The notes below the pieces were generated by a model, which saw nothing but the letters and a program-made list of their open reading frames with translations, did not search any database and had not been told where the DNA came from. DNA of 64,000 bases from Roseiarcus sp963758335 (lineage in GTDB: Bacteria; Pseudomonadota; Alphaproteobacteria; Rhizobiales; Beijerinckiaceae), in contig CAVWVF010000002.1 of assembly GCA_963758335.1 (NCBI GenBank), positions 1,240,001-1,304,000 of the forward strand, written 5' to 3'. Shown here one piece after another: positions 8,101 to 16,022 of the stretch. The first letter of the stretch is position 1, and each line of letters begins with the position of its first letter. The position numbers and the translations under genes are program-made.

Positions 8101-9121
8101 ATGTCGGTCTTTGAACGCTATCTCACGCTTTGGGTCGCGCTGTGCATCGTCGCTGGCGTCGCGTTGGGCCATCTGCTTCCAGACGTTTTTCATCTGATCG
8201 GGTCGGCCGAGGTCGCCAAGGTCAACCTGCCCGTGGCTGTGTTGATCTGGCTGATGATCATCCCGATGCTCATCAAGATCGACTTCGCCGCGCTTGGCGA
8301 AGTGCGCCGTCACTGGCGCGGCATCGGCGTCACGTTGTTCATCAACTGGGCGGTCAAGCCGTTCTCGATGGCGGCGCTCGGTTGGCTGTTCGTCGGCCTT
8401 CTGTTCCGGCCCTATCTGCCGGCCGACCAGATCAATTCCTATATCGCCGGCCTGATCCTGCTCGCCGCCGCGCCGTGCACGGCGATGGTGTTCGTCTGGA
8501 GCCGGCTCTCCGGGGGCGAGCCGCATTTCACGCTATCGCAGGTCGCGCTCAACGACACGATCATGGTGTTCGCCTTCGCTCCTCTATATCGTATTGCCCG
8601 TCATGGCGGCGCAGCTCATCCGGCGCAGTCTTCTCAGCTCCGGAGGAGACGCGGCGCTCGCGCGGCTACTGGCGACGCTGCAGCCGCTTTCGCTGCTTGC
8701 GCTCCTCGCCACGCTCGTCCTGCTGTTCGGCTTTCAAGGCGAGCAAATCCTGCGGCAACCCGCAATCATCGGGATGCTCGCCGTGCCGATTCTCCTTCAG
8801 GTCTATTTCAACGCGGGATTTGCCTACCTGCTCAACTGTATGCTGGGCGAGCAACATTGCGTGGCGGCGCCGTCGGCCCTGATCGGCGCCAGCAATTTCT
8901 TCGAGCTGGCGGTCGCAGCGGCGATATCTCTGTTCGGCTTCGAGTTGGGCGCGGCTCTCGCGACCGTCGTTGGCGTCTTGATCGAAGTGCCGGTCATGCT
9001 GAGCGTCGTCTCGATCGTGAACGCCAGCAAAGGTTGGTACGAGGCGGGATCGCCAAGACAATCTTTGGAAATCTGCACTTCGCGGAGACCCCGGAAAATA
9101 AGCGGAAAGCGCACTTTTTGA
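8101..9121 (+). pseudogene. acr3: Acr3-type arsenite efflux permease, internal deletion and frameshift
   Basis: Acr3 is an inner-membrane As(III)/H+ antiporter of about 350 residues. The first part (8101 to about 8580) reads as a normal Acr3 with several membrane helices, including GLILLAAAPCTAMVFVWSRL and VALNDTIMVFAFAP. The second part resumes in another frame near 8583 at LYIVLPVMAAQLIRR and continues through the conserved AAPSALIGASNFFELAVA stretch to GWYE. About 20-25 codons normally found between FAFAP and LYIVLPV (a membrane helix) are missing and the frames do not match. The pump is therefore almost certainly inactive. A sequence error alone would not remove a whole helix. Confidence 0.85.
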
Positions 9122-9218
9122 ACCTCGCGCGCGCAAGATTTGCGGGTTTCGCGACCGGGTCGCCTGAACCTCCAGGGTAGCGGCAACCCGGCTTCGCGGC
9201 TTGACAGCGCAACGAATG

Positions 9219-10664
9219 CTATTGCGCCGGCAATAGGGTCGGCTGGGCCTGTTTCATCACCGGCGGCGGGTTCCACTTCCCGGTCAGTGCGTCAGTCTTC
9301 GGCGCATAGGGCCGCATCGTGAGGTTGAACGGCCCCTTTGGCGCGGGCAGCCAGTTCGCCTCCTTGTCCGCGCCTGGGCTGGCGTTCTGGAAGGTGAGGT
9401 CCAAAGAGCCATCCGGATTGTATTTGAACGGCATCCAGCTGCTGACCGCGAACCGGTTCAGGCTGTTCGCCACCTGGTAGCCCTGAGCGTCATACAGCGT
9501 GATTGACCAGAAAGCGTTCACCGGCGGCGTCGCCCCCTTGTCGAAATGGAGGACATAGGCGCTGCCGCCATCGAGCGGCTTTCCTGTCTCGTCGGCGAGG
9601 TTGATCGGATAGATCGCGTCCTCCGGCAGGTTCGCGCCGAGACCCAATTGGGCGATGATCGCGCGCTTAAGGTAATAGTCGCCATAGACGCCCATCGTGT
9701 CGGTGTTCATCGACCAGCCGTTCACGACACGGGCCAAGCTGGAAAGCTTCCATTCCATCAACTTCAAGGCGTCCTCGGGCGCTGTCTCCAGTCCGGCTTT
9801 GATCGCCGGATCGACCTTGTCGATATCGAAGCTTTTGCCGCGCTCGATCCCGATCCGCTGCATGAGCGCGACGATCGGTTGATCGGTGATGTGTGGCGGC
9901 TGCTGCTTGAGGATTTCGGCGGCGTAGGCGAAGAACTTGGCGGCCGGCATGGTGTCGACCGTGACCTTCGGCGGCGTCTTCATGTCGATGGCGGGATCGA
10001 CGGCGCCTGTCGCCGGTTCGGCGGCCTTGCCCCAGCTCGACAGCGGCGTGATCTTGAAACCGGCCTGGATCTTATTCACGGCGGCGTAGTCGGCCGGTCC
10101 GTCGGTCTTGGTGCGGCCGATGATCCACACATACGGCGTGGGCGCGTCGATGCGAACGACGCCCGCCGGCAGCGCGCCGCTCCAGCCCGGCGGCGTCAAG
10201 GCATAGTCGCCCGCCTGGGTTCCAGTCGTGCGCCAGCCCGGGGACGCGAAAACGTCGGTCCACATGTCGAGCATCGGCAATAGGTAATAACGCCCATGCG
10301 TATCGCGCGCCGAGACGATCATCGGCTCCTTGGTGAGGTCCAGCCAGGCGCTGGAATAGAGCGTGTCGAAGTTCGGCCGGACCACCACCTTCATGTCCGC
10401 CGTGGGGTATTCCAGGATGTTGGCGAATGCGTTCATCGGCGCGTACAAGCCCTCGGGCTTGACGACATTGGTGAGCTGTTTTCGCGGCAGGTCCATTGTG
10501 CCGAGCGGGTAGAAATACAGGTAAGCCTGCACCCCGATCGAATGTGCATCCTGCTCGCCGATCGTCTCGGCCGCGCTCGCCCCAAGAGGCGCGCCGCCGC
10601 CGACCGCCGCGCTGAGCAGTGCGGGAAGAGCGAAGCGAGCGATCCGAGTCGATATCCCAACCAT
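9219..10664 (-). CDS. Periplasmic DUF1254/DUF1214 protein
   Basis: Secreted protein of 481 residues with an N-terminal signal peptide ending near GASAAETIGEQDAHS. An N-terminal DUF1254 domain follows (VQAYLYFYPLGTM, NFDTLYSSAWLDL, RYYLLPMLDMWTDVFASPG), then a C-terminal DUF1214 domain (FWSITLYDAQGYQVANSLNRFAV, split across the domain, and ending near NLTMRPYAPK). The family is widespread in soil bacteria and its biochemical function is not established. The frame is open to 11021, but MVGISTR at 10664 has a GGGAGA ribosome-binding sequence 7 bases upstream. No partner gene is obvious. Confidence 0.85.
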   Translation of the reverse strand: MVGISTRIARFALPALLSAAVGGGAPLGASAAETIGEQDAHSIGVQAYLYFYPLGTMDLPRKQLTNVVKPEGLYAPMNAFANILEYPTADMKVVVRPNFDTLYSSAWLDLTKEPMIVSARDTHGRYYLLPMLDMWTDVFASPGWRTTGTQAGDYALTPPGWSGALPAGVVRIDAPTPYVWIIGRTKTDGPADYAAVNKIQAGFKITPLSSWGKAAEPATGAVDPAIDMKTPPKVTVDTMPAAKFFAYAAEILKQQPPHITDQPIVALMQRIGIERGKSFDIDKVDPAIKAGLETAPEDALKLMEWKLSSLARVVNGWSMNTDTMGVYGDYYLKRAIIAQLGLGANLPEDAIYPINLADETGKPLDGGSAYVLHFDKGATPPVNAFWSITLYDAQGYQVANSLNRFAVSSWMPFKYNPDGSLDLTFQNASPGADKEANWLPAPKGPFNLTMRPYAPKTDALTGKWNPPPVMKQAQPTLLPAQ

Positions 10665-10743
10665 GCGTGCATCTCCCTGAGGCGCCCCTTGCGGGCGGCC
10701 GCTGTCTGGCGCCGAGACGAATGGAATAGGAAGTGATCGTGAC

Positions 10744-11030
10744 GTGGATAAGAAGGCAGAGCAATGGGCTTGCGCTAGCCTCGACAGTCCCAACGAAGAG
10801 CCGTTGCCGGGAAACACGGGAGGAGACCTTGGGCTCCGCGAACCTGTCCACGAAACGACAACGGATAGCCGAACTGGCGAGGACGACGGCGGGGACATCA
10901 TCACCTCCGTGCGCTTCTCGACAGGCGAGTCACGGACGGCGTCCTCTACGCCAACGCGAGCGAAACTCTTCCGTGAAGAACCGGATGCGGGAAAGCTGCA
11001 CGTCCGGGTCTGTGTACCCATTAGAGCGTT
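10744..11030 (+). mobile_element. Group II intron RNA remnant (no reverse transcriptase)
   Basis: The sequence resembles the 5' RNA domains that precede the reverse-transcriptase gene of bacterial group II introns. It holds the GAGCCGTTGCCGGGAAAC and GAAACGACAACGGATAGCCG type stretches and, near 10975-11015, the hallmark GAACCGGATGCGGGAAAGC followed by TGCACGTCCGG. Databases often contain small false proteins from this region (NRMREICTSGSV type), and the same peptide can be read here. The element stops before any intron-encoded protein, and the catalytic domain V was not recognised downstream. It is a fragment. The flanking DNA (10665-10743, 11031-11269) shows no gene. Confidence 0.6.
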
Positions 11031-11269
11031 GGAGACGAATAACGCCAGAGTTTCGGAATGAAACGCCGGCTATAGGCGAGAGCGGAACGGACAACCTTTA
11101 GGTGTTCCCTCCGCCGCCAGTCCCCGCCAGTCCGAGGAAGCGCGACCTCGAGGTGAATTGCAAGAATCAAGCAGGAGCGTGCGGAAACTCCGCGGCTCAT
11201 TCCCCTTGCGGGAGAAGACCGGCCACCGCTCCGAGCCCACACCCTCGCGCCCGAGAACTCGGACCAGGG

Positions 11270-11695
11270 CTAGCGCGCGAGCCCGCGCAGGAAGTCGACT
11301 TTCACCAGGCCCGCGTGCTGCTTGGCGACCTTGCCGTGGTCGAACACGATGAGCGTCGGGATGCCGCGGATGCCGTAGCGGGCCGCGATGGTCGGCTCCT
11401 CGTCGACATTGACCTTGGCGAAGCGGGCGCGCGGCTCGAGCTCCCTGGCCGCCCGGTCGAAGATCGGCGCCATCGCCCGGCAAGGGCCGCACCATTCCGC
11501 CCAGAAATCGACGATGACCGGCATGTCGTTGCGCTCGATGTGCTTGTCGAAAGTTTCACTCGTCAGCGCAATCGGATGGCCGGAGAAGAGCGGCGACTTG
11601 CATTTCCCGCACACGGCCTCGGCGGCCGGACGGTCCGGCGCGACGCGATTGACGGCGTCGCAGTGCGGGCAGACGGCATGGATCGGTTCGGACAT
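11270..11695 (-). CDS. trxC: Thioredoxin 2 (zinc-ribbon thioredoxin)
   Basis: Cytoplasmic disulfide reductase of 141 residues. An N-terminal zinc-binding segment (VCPHCD and VCGKCKSPLF, about residues 8-38) precedes a thioredoxin fold with the active site FWAEWCGPCRAM and the cis-proline motif GIRGIPTLIVF. This layout defines TrxC. The start at MSEPIHAVCPHCD is chosen because the zinc ribbon begins directly after it; the frame continues upstream without family similarity. Confidence 0.94.
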   Translation of the reverse strand: MSEPIHAVCPHCDAVNRVAPDRPAAEAVCGKCKSPLFSGHPIALTSETFDKHIERNDMPVIVDFWAEWCGPCRAMAPIFDRAARELEPRARFAKVNVDEEPTIAARYGIRGIPTLIVFDHGKVAKQHAGLVKVDFLRGLAR

Positions 11696-11938
11696 GACGG
11701 CGACTCGTTGTTTAGTGTGTTCTAATATAGCGATGGCGGCGATGCATTCAAGCCCGCGAATGTGTGGCGCGCCACGATGAAAAGCTCCATCGATCACGAA
11801 TTCGTGATCGAACCGTTCGGTAACTCCGCGGACGGGACGGCGAAAGCCTTATCGCAGGGTCGAGAACCCCGCCGATCGGCCAGGCAGCCCGCCGCGCCCG
11901 ACGCTAACGTTTTGATCGAAGACGGAGATTTGACGCCC

Positions 11939-12220
11939 ATGAACGCCAAGACCGCCATCACCGCCGCCGCCCTCGCCGCTTCGCTCGCCGGCGCGCTCGC
12001 CACCGCCGCCAAGGCCGGCCCCGCCCCGGCGCAGCCCGGGGCCGACAAGTGCTACGGCGTCGCGCTGGCCGGCAAGAATGACTGCGCCGCCGGCGCCGGC
12101 ACAACCTGCGCCGGCACCTCGACCGTCGACTACGACCCCCATCACTGGAAATACGTCGCCAAGGGGACCTGCGAGAGCATGACGACCCCGAAGGGCCACG
12201 GCTCGCTGACCCAGATGTAA
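11939..12220 (+). CDS. bufA1: BufA1-type bufferin precursor (DUF2282)
   Basis: A 93-residue secreted peptide with signal sequence MNAKTAITAAALAASLAGAL and four cysteines in the order DKCYG, NDCAAG, TTCAG and GTCES, the DUF2282 pattern. Bufferins are copper-binding peptides. In known systems BufB (DUF692 enzyme) and BufC modify the cysteines, and DoxX-like proteins may follow. None of these partners lies next to this gene: trxC is upstream in the opposite direction, and a strong terminator at 12248-12279 ends the transcript. It is either served by a distant bufBC locus or acts unmodified. Confidence 0.82.
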   Translation: MNAKTAITAAALAASLAGALATAAKAGPAPAQPGADKCYGVALAGKNDCAAGAGTTCAGTSTVDYDPHHWKYVAKGTCESMTTPKGHGSLTQM

Positions 12221-12247
12221 GCCGAAGCATCCGCCTCCTTCTCGCGC

Positions 12248-12279
12248 GGCCCCGCTCGCCAAGACGAGCGGGGCCTTTT
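12248..12279 (+). terminator. Rho-independent terminator after bufA1
   Basis: A perfect 11-bp stem GGCCCCGCTCG / CGAGCGGGGCC with loop CCAAGA is followed directly by TTTT, 28 bases after the bufA1 stop. It closes a monocistronic transcript. Confidence 0.9.
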
Positions 12280-12413
12280 GCGTCTCGTATGGCGCGGTCG
12301 TTGACTGTGGCTGACCGCGCCGCCCCGTTCGGCGAGTTCGGCCTCAAAGGTCGCCGCCGTCCGTTCGGTCCGCCGGACCGGTCCTTTTCTGTCCTACTTC
12401 TCCGCGCCCTGTT

Positions 12414-12490
12414 TTCCCTGTTACGCACGAAAATTTCCCTGTTATACGCGCGAAAAATTTCCCTGTTACGCCCGAATAAATTCCCTGTTA
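12414..12490 (+). repeat. Array of TTCCCTGTTA repeats (about 22-bp period), site 1
   Basis: Four copies of TTCCCTGTTA start at 12414, 12435, 12459 and 12481, spaced 21, 24 and 22 bp, with AT-rich spacers such as GCGCGAAAAA. Degenerate copies lie near 12580-12620, one of them inverted (CAGGGAAAAACAGG). They occupy the 390-bp gene-free gap between bufA1 and lpxB, in which I see nothing else. The same motif occurs at 43480-43541 and 59464-59494. Its function is unknown. Confidence 0.8.
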
Positions 12491-12666
12491 AGTTTGCCAT
12501 TATGGTGCGTATAACTTGGCGGAAGACATTGAAATCAAAGCCTTTTGCACACGAAGATAGCGCCTCTAGGAGCGCGATTCTCCCTGTTTTCGACCGTTAT
12601 CAGGGAAAAACAGGACGAACAGGCAGCTCTCGCGCCGCGGAGAAGATGAGGCCGCCACGAACGCGG

Positions 12667-13848
12667 CTACAGCCGGCGGCGCCCAACCACGATCGTCTCA
12701 ATCACCGCACGGGCGGCGTGGGCGCTCGGCGCGCCGCCGTCATCGAGCCGCATGAGCCCGTCGAGCCGCGCGAGCGCCTCGATCTGTGCCTGCCGCTCCG
12801 GCTCGTCGCGCACGACCGCCGCCAGCGCCGCGGCGAGCGCGGCCGGGTTGCAGTCGCGCTGCAGCTTCTCGGGGATCGACCGGTCGCCGAGAATGAGGTT
12901 GGGGAGCAGGATCGAGGGGACCTTGATCAGATATTTGAGCTGCTCCTCGACAATGGAAACCTTGTAGGCGCCGACCGTCGGGACCCCGGCCAGGGCGAGC
13001 TCCAGCGTGACCGTCCCCGACGCGGCGAGCGCCGCGCGGGCTGAGCGGAACGCCTCGAATTTCTCGGCCTCCCCGAGCACGATGCCCGGCGTCAGCGGCC
13101 AGAGCGCAGCGCGCGCCCGCACCTCCTCCTCGATATGCGGCAGGGTCGGCAGAAACGGCATGATCGGGCCGACCGCCTCGCGCAAGAGGTGCAAGGCGCC
13201 GCCGAAATCGTCCATCAGCCGCCGGATCTCCGACCGGCGCGAGCCCGGCAGGACGACGACGATCGGCGGCTCGGCGGCCCGCCGGCGCGCCTCGTCCTCG
13301 TTCGGGCGCAATTCGCCGAGGCGCTCGATCAGCGGATGGCCGACATAGACGCAGCGCGGGCCCGCGAGGCGAATGTAGGCGTCGGGCTCGAACGGCAGCA
13401 GGCCGAGCACGCAGTCGACATAGGCGCGCATCGCTTTCGCCCGCCCCGGCCGCCATGCCCAGACGCTCGGGCTGACATAGTCGACGATCGGCAGGTCCGG
13501 CGCCGCCTTGCGCACGCGGCGGGCGACGCGATGAGTGAAGTCGGGACTGTCGATGATGACGAGCGCGTCCGGCCGGGCGGCGACGACCGCGTCCGCCGTC
13601 TGGCGGACGCGCTGCAGCAGCTTTGGTAGGCGAGCGAGCACCGGCAAAATTCCCATGACCGCGACGTCGCTGATCGGAAACAGGCTCGTCAGACCCTCCG
13701 CCTCCATCGCCTCCCCGCCGACGCCGGTGAAGACCACGTCGCCCGCGGCCGCTCGTAAAGCGCGCATCAGCTTGAAGCCGAGCTGGTCGCCCGAATGCTC
13801 GCCGGCGACGAGCGCGACGCGCAACGGACCCGGAGGGCCGCCGCTCAC
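12667..13848 (-). CDS. lpxB: Lipid-A-disaccharide synthase
   Basis: GT19 glycosyltransferase that joins UDP-2,3-diacylglucosamine and lipid X to give the lipid A disaccharide at the inner membrane. The 393-residue protein shows VALVAGEHSGDQLG at the N-terminus, VIIDSPDFTHRVARRVR, YVSPSVWAWRPGR, the nucleotide-binding LPGSRRSEI and the C-terminal AASGTVTLELALAGVP. It is the last gene of the minus-strand envelope operon, 3 bases after lpxI. Confidence 0.95.
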   Translation of the reverse strand: MSGGPPGPLRVALVAGEHSGDQLGFKLMRALRAAAGDVVFTGVGGEAMEAEGLTSLFPISDVAVMGILPVLARLPKLLQRVRQTADAVVAARPDALVIIDSPDFTHRVARRVRKAAPDLPIVDYVSPSVWAWRPGRAKAMRAYVDCVLGLLPFEPDAYIRLAGPRCVYVGHPLIERLGELRPNEDEARRRAAEPPIVVVLPGSRRSEIRRLMDDFGGALHLLREAVGPIMPFLPTLPHIEEEVRARAALWPLTPGIVLGEAEKFEAFRSARAALAASGTVTLELALAGVPTVGAYKVSIVEEQLKYLIKVPSILLPNLILGDRSIPEKLQRDCNPAALAAALAAVVRDEPERQAQIEALARLDGLMRLDDGGAPSAHAARAVIETIVVGRRRL

Positions 13849-13851
13849 GTC

Positions 13852-14715
13852 TCAAAACCCACAGACGAACAGCCCCGCCGCATCGGCTTCGCGGGCGCAG
13901 CGCTCGCGCTCGGCGACGAGCACCCGCCCCGCGGCGAGCGCGATCCCGCGCAGTTGCGCCCGGGCCGCGCCGGCAATCGTATTCGGGCCGACGGCGGGCA
14001 TGTCGAGGCGCAGATCCTGCCCCCGCTTCGGCGCCTTCACCAGCGCGCCGGCCGGCCCCTTATGCCGCAGGCGGCCGCTCGAGCGAAGCTCCGCGATCCG
14101 GGCCAGCATCGCGTCCGTTCCCTCGGCCGCCTCGATCGCCAGCACGCGCCCGGCGGCGACGACGGCTCCCTGGCCCGCGTCGAAGCCGGACATCACCCCG
14201 AGCAGCCGTGCGCCGAGGCCGATGTCGGACCGGTCCTCCGATGAGACCGGGCGTGCGCCGAGGAGGCCCAAGGGCGCGGCCAGACGCGGCGCGACCTCGT
14301 GCGCGCCGACGATGCGGACGCCTTCGCGCTCGAAGATGTCGGCGAGACCGACGAGCAGGCCGTTGTCGCCACGGCGAAAGAGCTGCGCGAGCTCGGCGGC
14401 GCGCTTCACCGCGCCCCAGTCGAGTCTGAGATCGGCGAATTCGGGCCGGGTCATCGCGCCGATCATCACCATCTCGCTAACGGCCCGCTCCTTCAGCGCG
14501 GCGAACAGCTTGCCGACCTCGCCCATGCGCAGCCAAACATGAGGAAAGGCCTCGATCGCCGTGTCGGTCGAACCGACGACGCCGATCAGAAAGGGCTCGC
14601 GCCCGGCCCGGCGCGCCTCGGCGGCGACCTCGAGCGGGAAGGCGCCCGAACCGCAGAGAATGGCGAGGGGCAGAGCGGCGGCCGCGTCGGGCGCGCCATC
14701 GGCGGAACCGTTCAC
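13852..14715 (-). CDS. lpxI: UDP-2,3-diacylglucosamine pyrophosphatase LpxI
   Basis: Hydrolyses UDP-2,3-diacylglucosamine to lipid X and UMP. It is the alphaproteobacterial replacement for LpxH, with an unrelated fold (DUF1009). The 287-residue protein shows LAILCGSGAFPLEVA, IGAMTRPEFADLRLDW, an internal FDAGQGAVVAAGRVLAIEA and the C-terminal KRGQDLRLDMPAVGPNTI, all family hallmarks. I chose the GTG start at 14715, which overlaps the lpxA stop as GTGA. An ATG at 14748 would sit deeper in lpxA. Confidence 0.93.
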   Translation of the reverse strand: MNGSADGAPDAAAALPLAILCGSGAFPLEVAAEARRAGREPFLIGVVGSTDTAIEAFPHVWLRMGEVGKLFAALKERAVSEMVMIGAMTRPEFADLRLDWGAVKRAAELAQLFRRGDNGLLVGLADIFEREGVRIVGAHEVAPRLAAPLGLLGARPVSSEDRSDIGLGARLLGVMSGFDAGQGAVVAAGRVLAIEAAEGTDAMLARIAELRSSGRLRHKGPAGALVKAPKRGQDLRLDMPAVGPNTIAGAARAQLRGIALAAGRVLVAERERCAREADAAGLFVCGF

Positions 14716-15521
14716 GCCCCGTCGTCCTTGCCCGCGCGGGGAACGCAAATCGCCCGGTCGCCGCCCTGCCGCAGAAAGGCGATGATCTGCTGCACCGCCT
14801 CCTGGTCGGGGAAGGCCTCCGCGACGTCGTCGATCCGCTCCTTCAGCGCGCCCTTGCCCTCGAACAGCATTCTGTAGGCGCGCCTGAGCTCATGGGTTGC
14901 CTCGTGCGCAAAGCCGCGCCGCTTGAGGCCGACGTAATTGAGCCCGGCGAGCGAGGCGCGGTTGCCGAGCGCCATGCCGAAGGGAATGACGTCGTGCTCG
15001 ACTCCCGCAAGGCCGCCGATGAAAGCGTGCGCGCCAATGCGCACGAACTGATGCGCCGCCGATCCGCCGCTCAAGATTGCGTATTCGCCAATCTGGCAAT
15101 GGCCGGCGAGCATCACGTTGTTGGACAGGATGACGCCCTCGGCGATGCGGCAGTCGTGCGCGACATGGGCATTGGCCAGCAGGACGCAGCGCGGGCCGAC
15201 CTTCGTTTCCGATCCGCCGCCCTCGGTGCCGGGGTTCATCGTCGCGCCTTCCCGGATGAGGCACTCCTCGCCGACGACGAGGCGAACCGGCTCGCCGCGG
15301 TACTTGAGGTCCTGAGGCTGATGGCCGATCGCAGCGAAAGGAAATATGCGGGTCCGGGCGCCGATGGTCGTGTCGCCGGCGAGGCTGACGTGCGAGATGA
15401 GGCGCACGCCCTCGCCGAGGGTCACATGCGGTCCGATATGGCAGAACGGTCCGACCTCGACGTCTGCGCCGAGGCGCGCGCCGTCCTCGACGACGGAGGT
15501 CGGATGGATGCGGACGGTCAT
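14712..15521 (-). CDS. lpxA: Acyl-ACP--UDP-N-acetylglucosamine O-acyltransferase
   Basis: First step of lipid A synthesis, adding a 3-hydroxyacyl chain to UDP-GlcNAc. The 269-residue protein has left-handed beta-helix hexapeptide repeats (IHPTSVVEDGARLGADVEVG onward), the conserved ISHVSLAGDTTIG and a C-terminal helical region ending in the operon-typical IIAFLRQGG. MTVRIHPT at 15521 overlaps the fabZ stop as ATGA; an upstream in-frame ATG is unlikely. Confidence 0.95.
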   Translation of the reverse strand: MTVRIHPTSVVEDGARLGADVEVGPFCHIGPHVTLGEGVRLISHVSLAGDTTIGARTRIFPFAAIGHQPQDLKYRGEPVRLVVGEECLIREGATMNPGTEGGGSETKVGPRCVLLANAHVAHDCRIAEGVILSNNVMLAGHCQIGEYAILSGGSAAHQFVRIGAHAFIGGLAGVEHDVIPFGMALGNRASLAGLNYVGLKRRGFAHEATHELRRAYRMLFEGKGALKERIDDVAEAFPDQEAVQQIIAFLRQGGDRAICVPRAGKDDGA

Positions 15522-15979
15522 TCGCGCACCAGCATCGCCGAGACTTCCGCTTCGCACACCAGCGCGCCGTCGACTTTCGCCTCGCCGCGGAACCACCACA
15601 TGTTGCGCTTCTTGGCGATGCGGGTCATGTGGAACCTGACCTGATCGCCCGGCACGACCGGCTTGCGGAACTTCGCCTTGTCGATCGTCATCAAATAGAC
15701 GACGCTCGGCGCGCCGCTGTCCGCCTGCGAAGCGACGCAGAGCGCCCCCGCGGTCTGCGCCATCGCCTCGATCAGGAGCACGCCGGGCATAACCGGACGC
15801 CCAGGGAAATGGCCCTGAAACTGCGGCTCGTTCACCGTCACGTTCTTGATGCCGACGCCGTACTCGTCGGCTCGCGCCTCGACGATGCGATCGACCAGCA
15901 AGAACGGGTAACGGTGCGGCAGCGCCTTCAAAAGCCTCTGAATGTCGAAACTCTCGAACACGCGACCGGTCCCGTTCAT
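15518..15979 (-). CDS. fabZ: 3-hydroxyacyl-ACP dehydratase FabZ
   Basis: Dehydrates beta-hydroxyacyl-ACP in fatty-acid elongation and balances hydroxyacyl chains between lipid A and phospholipid. It is a 153-residue hot-dog fold with LPHRYPFLLVDR and the active-site stretch GHFPGRPVMPGVLLIEAMAQ. The start MNGTGRVFES at 15979 has an AAGGGGGAT ribosome-binding site. Upstream ATGs at 16018 and 16066 are in frame but less likely. It sits between lpxD and lpxA as in most proteobacteria. Confidence 0.95.
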   Translation of the reverse strand: MNGTGRVFESFDIQRLLKALPHRYPFLLVDRIVEARADEYGVGIKNVTVNEPQFQGHFPGRPVMPGVLLIEAMAQTAGALCVASQADSGAPSVVYLMTIDKAKFRKPVVPGDQVRFHMTRIAKKRNMWWFRGEAKVDGALVCEAEVSAMLVRE

Positions 15980-16022
15980 TCGATCCCCCTTTTCGTTCTG
16001 CGTCTCTTTCGGGTCCATCGGC

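Noticed and set aside
10733..11101. Small proteins of 105-122 residues upstream of the DUF1254 gene
   Set aside because: These are the usual false reading frames of group II intron RNA (NRMRESCTSGSV type).
12414..12490. CRISPR array
   Set aside because: Repeat core is only 9-10 bases, spacers are about 12 bases, and no cas gene is present.
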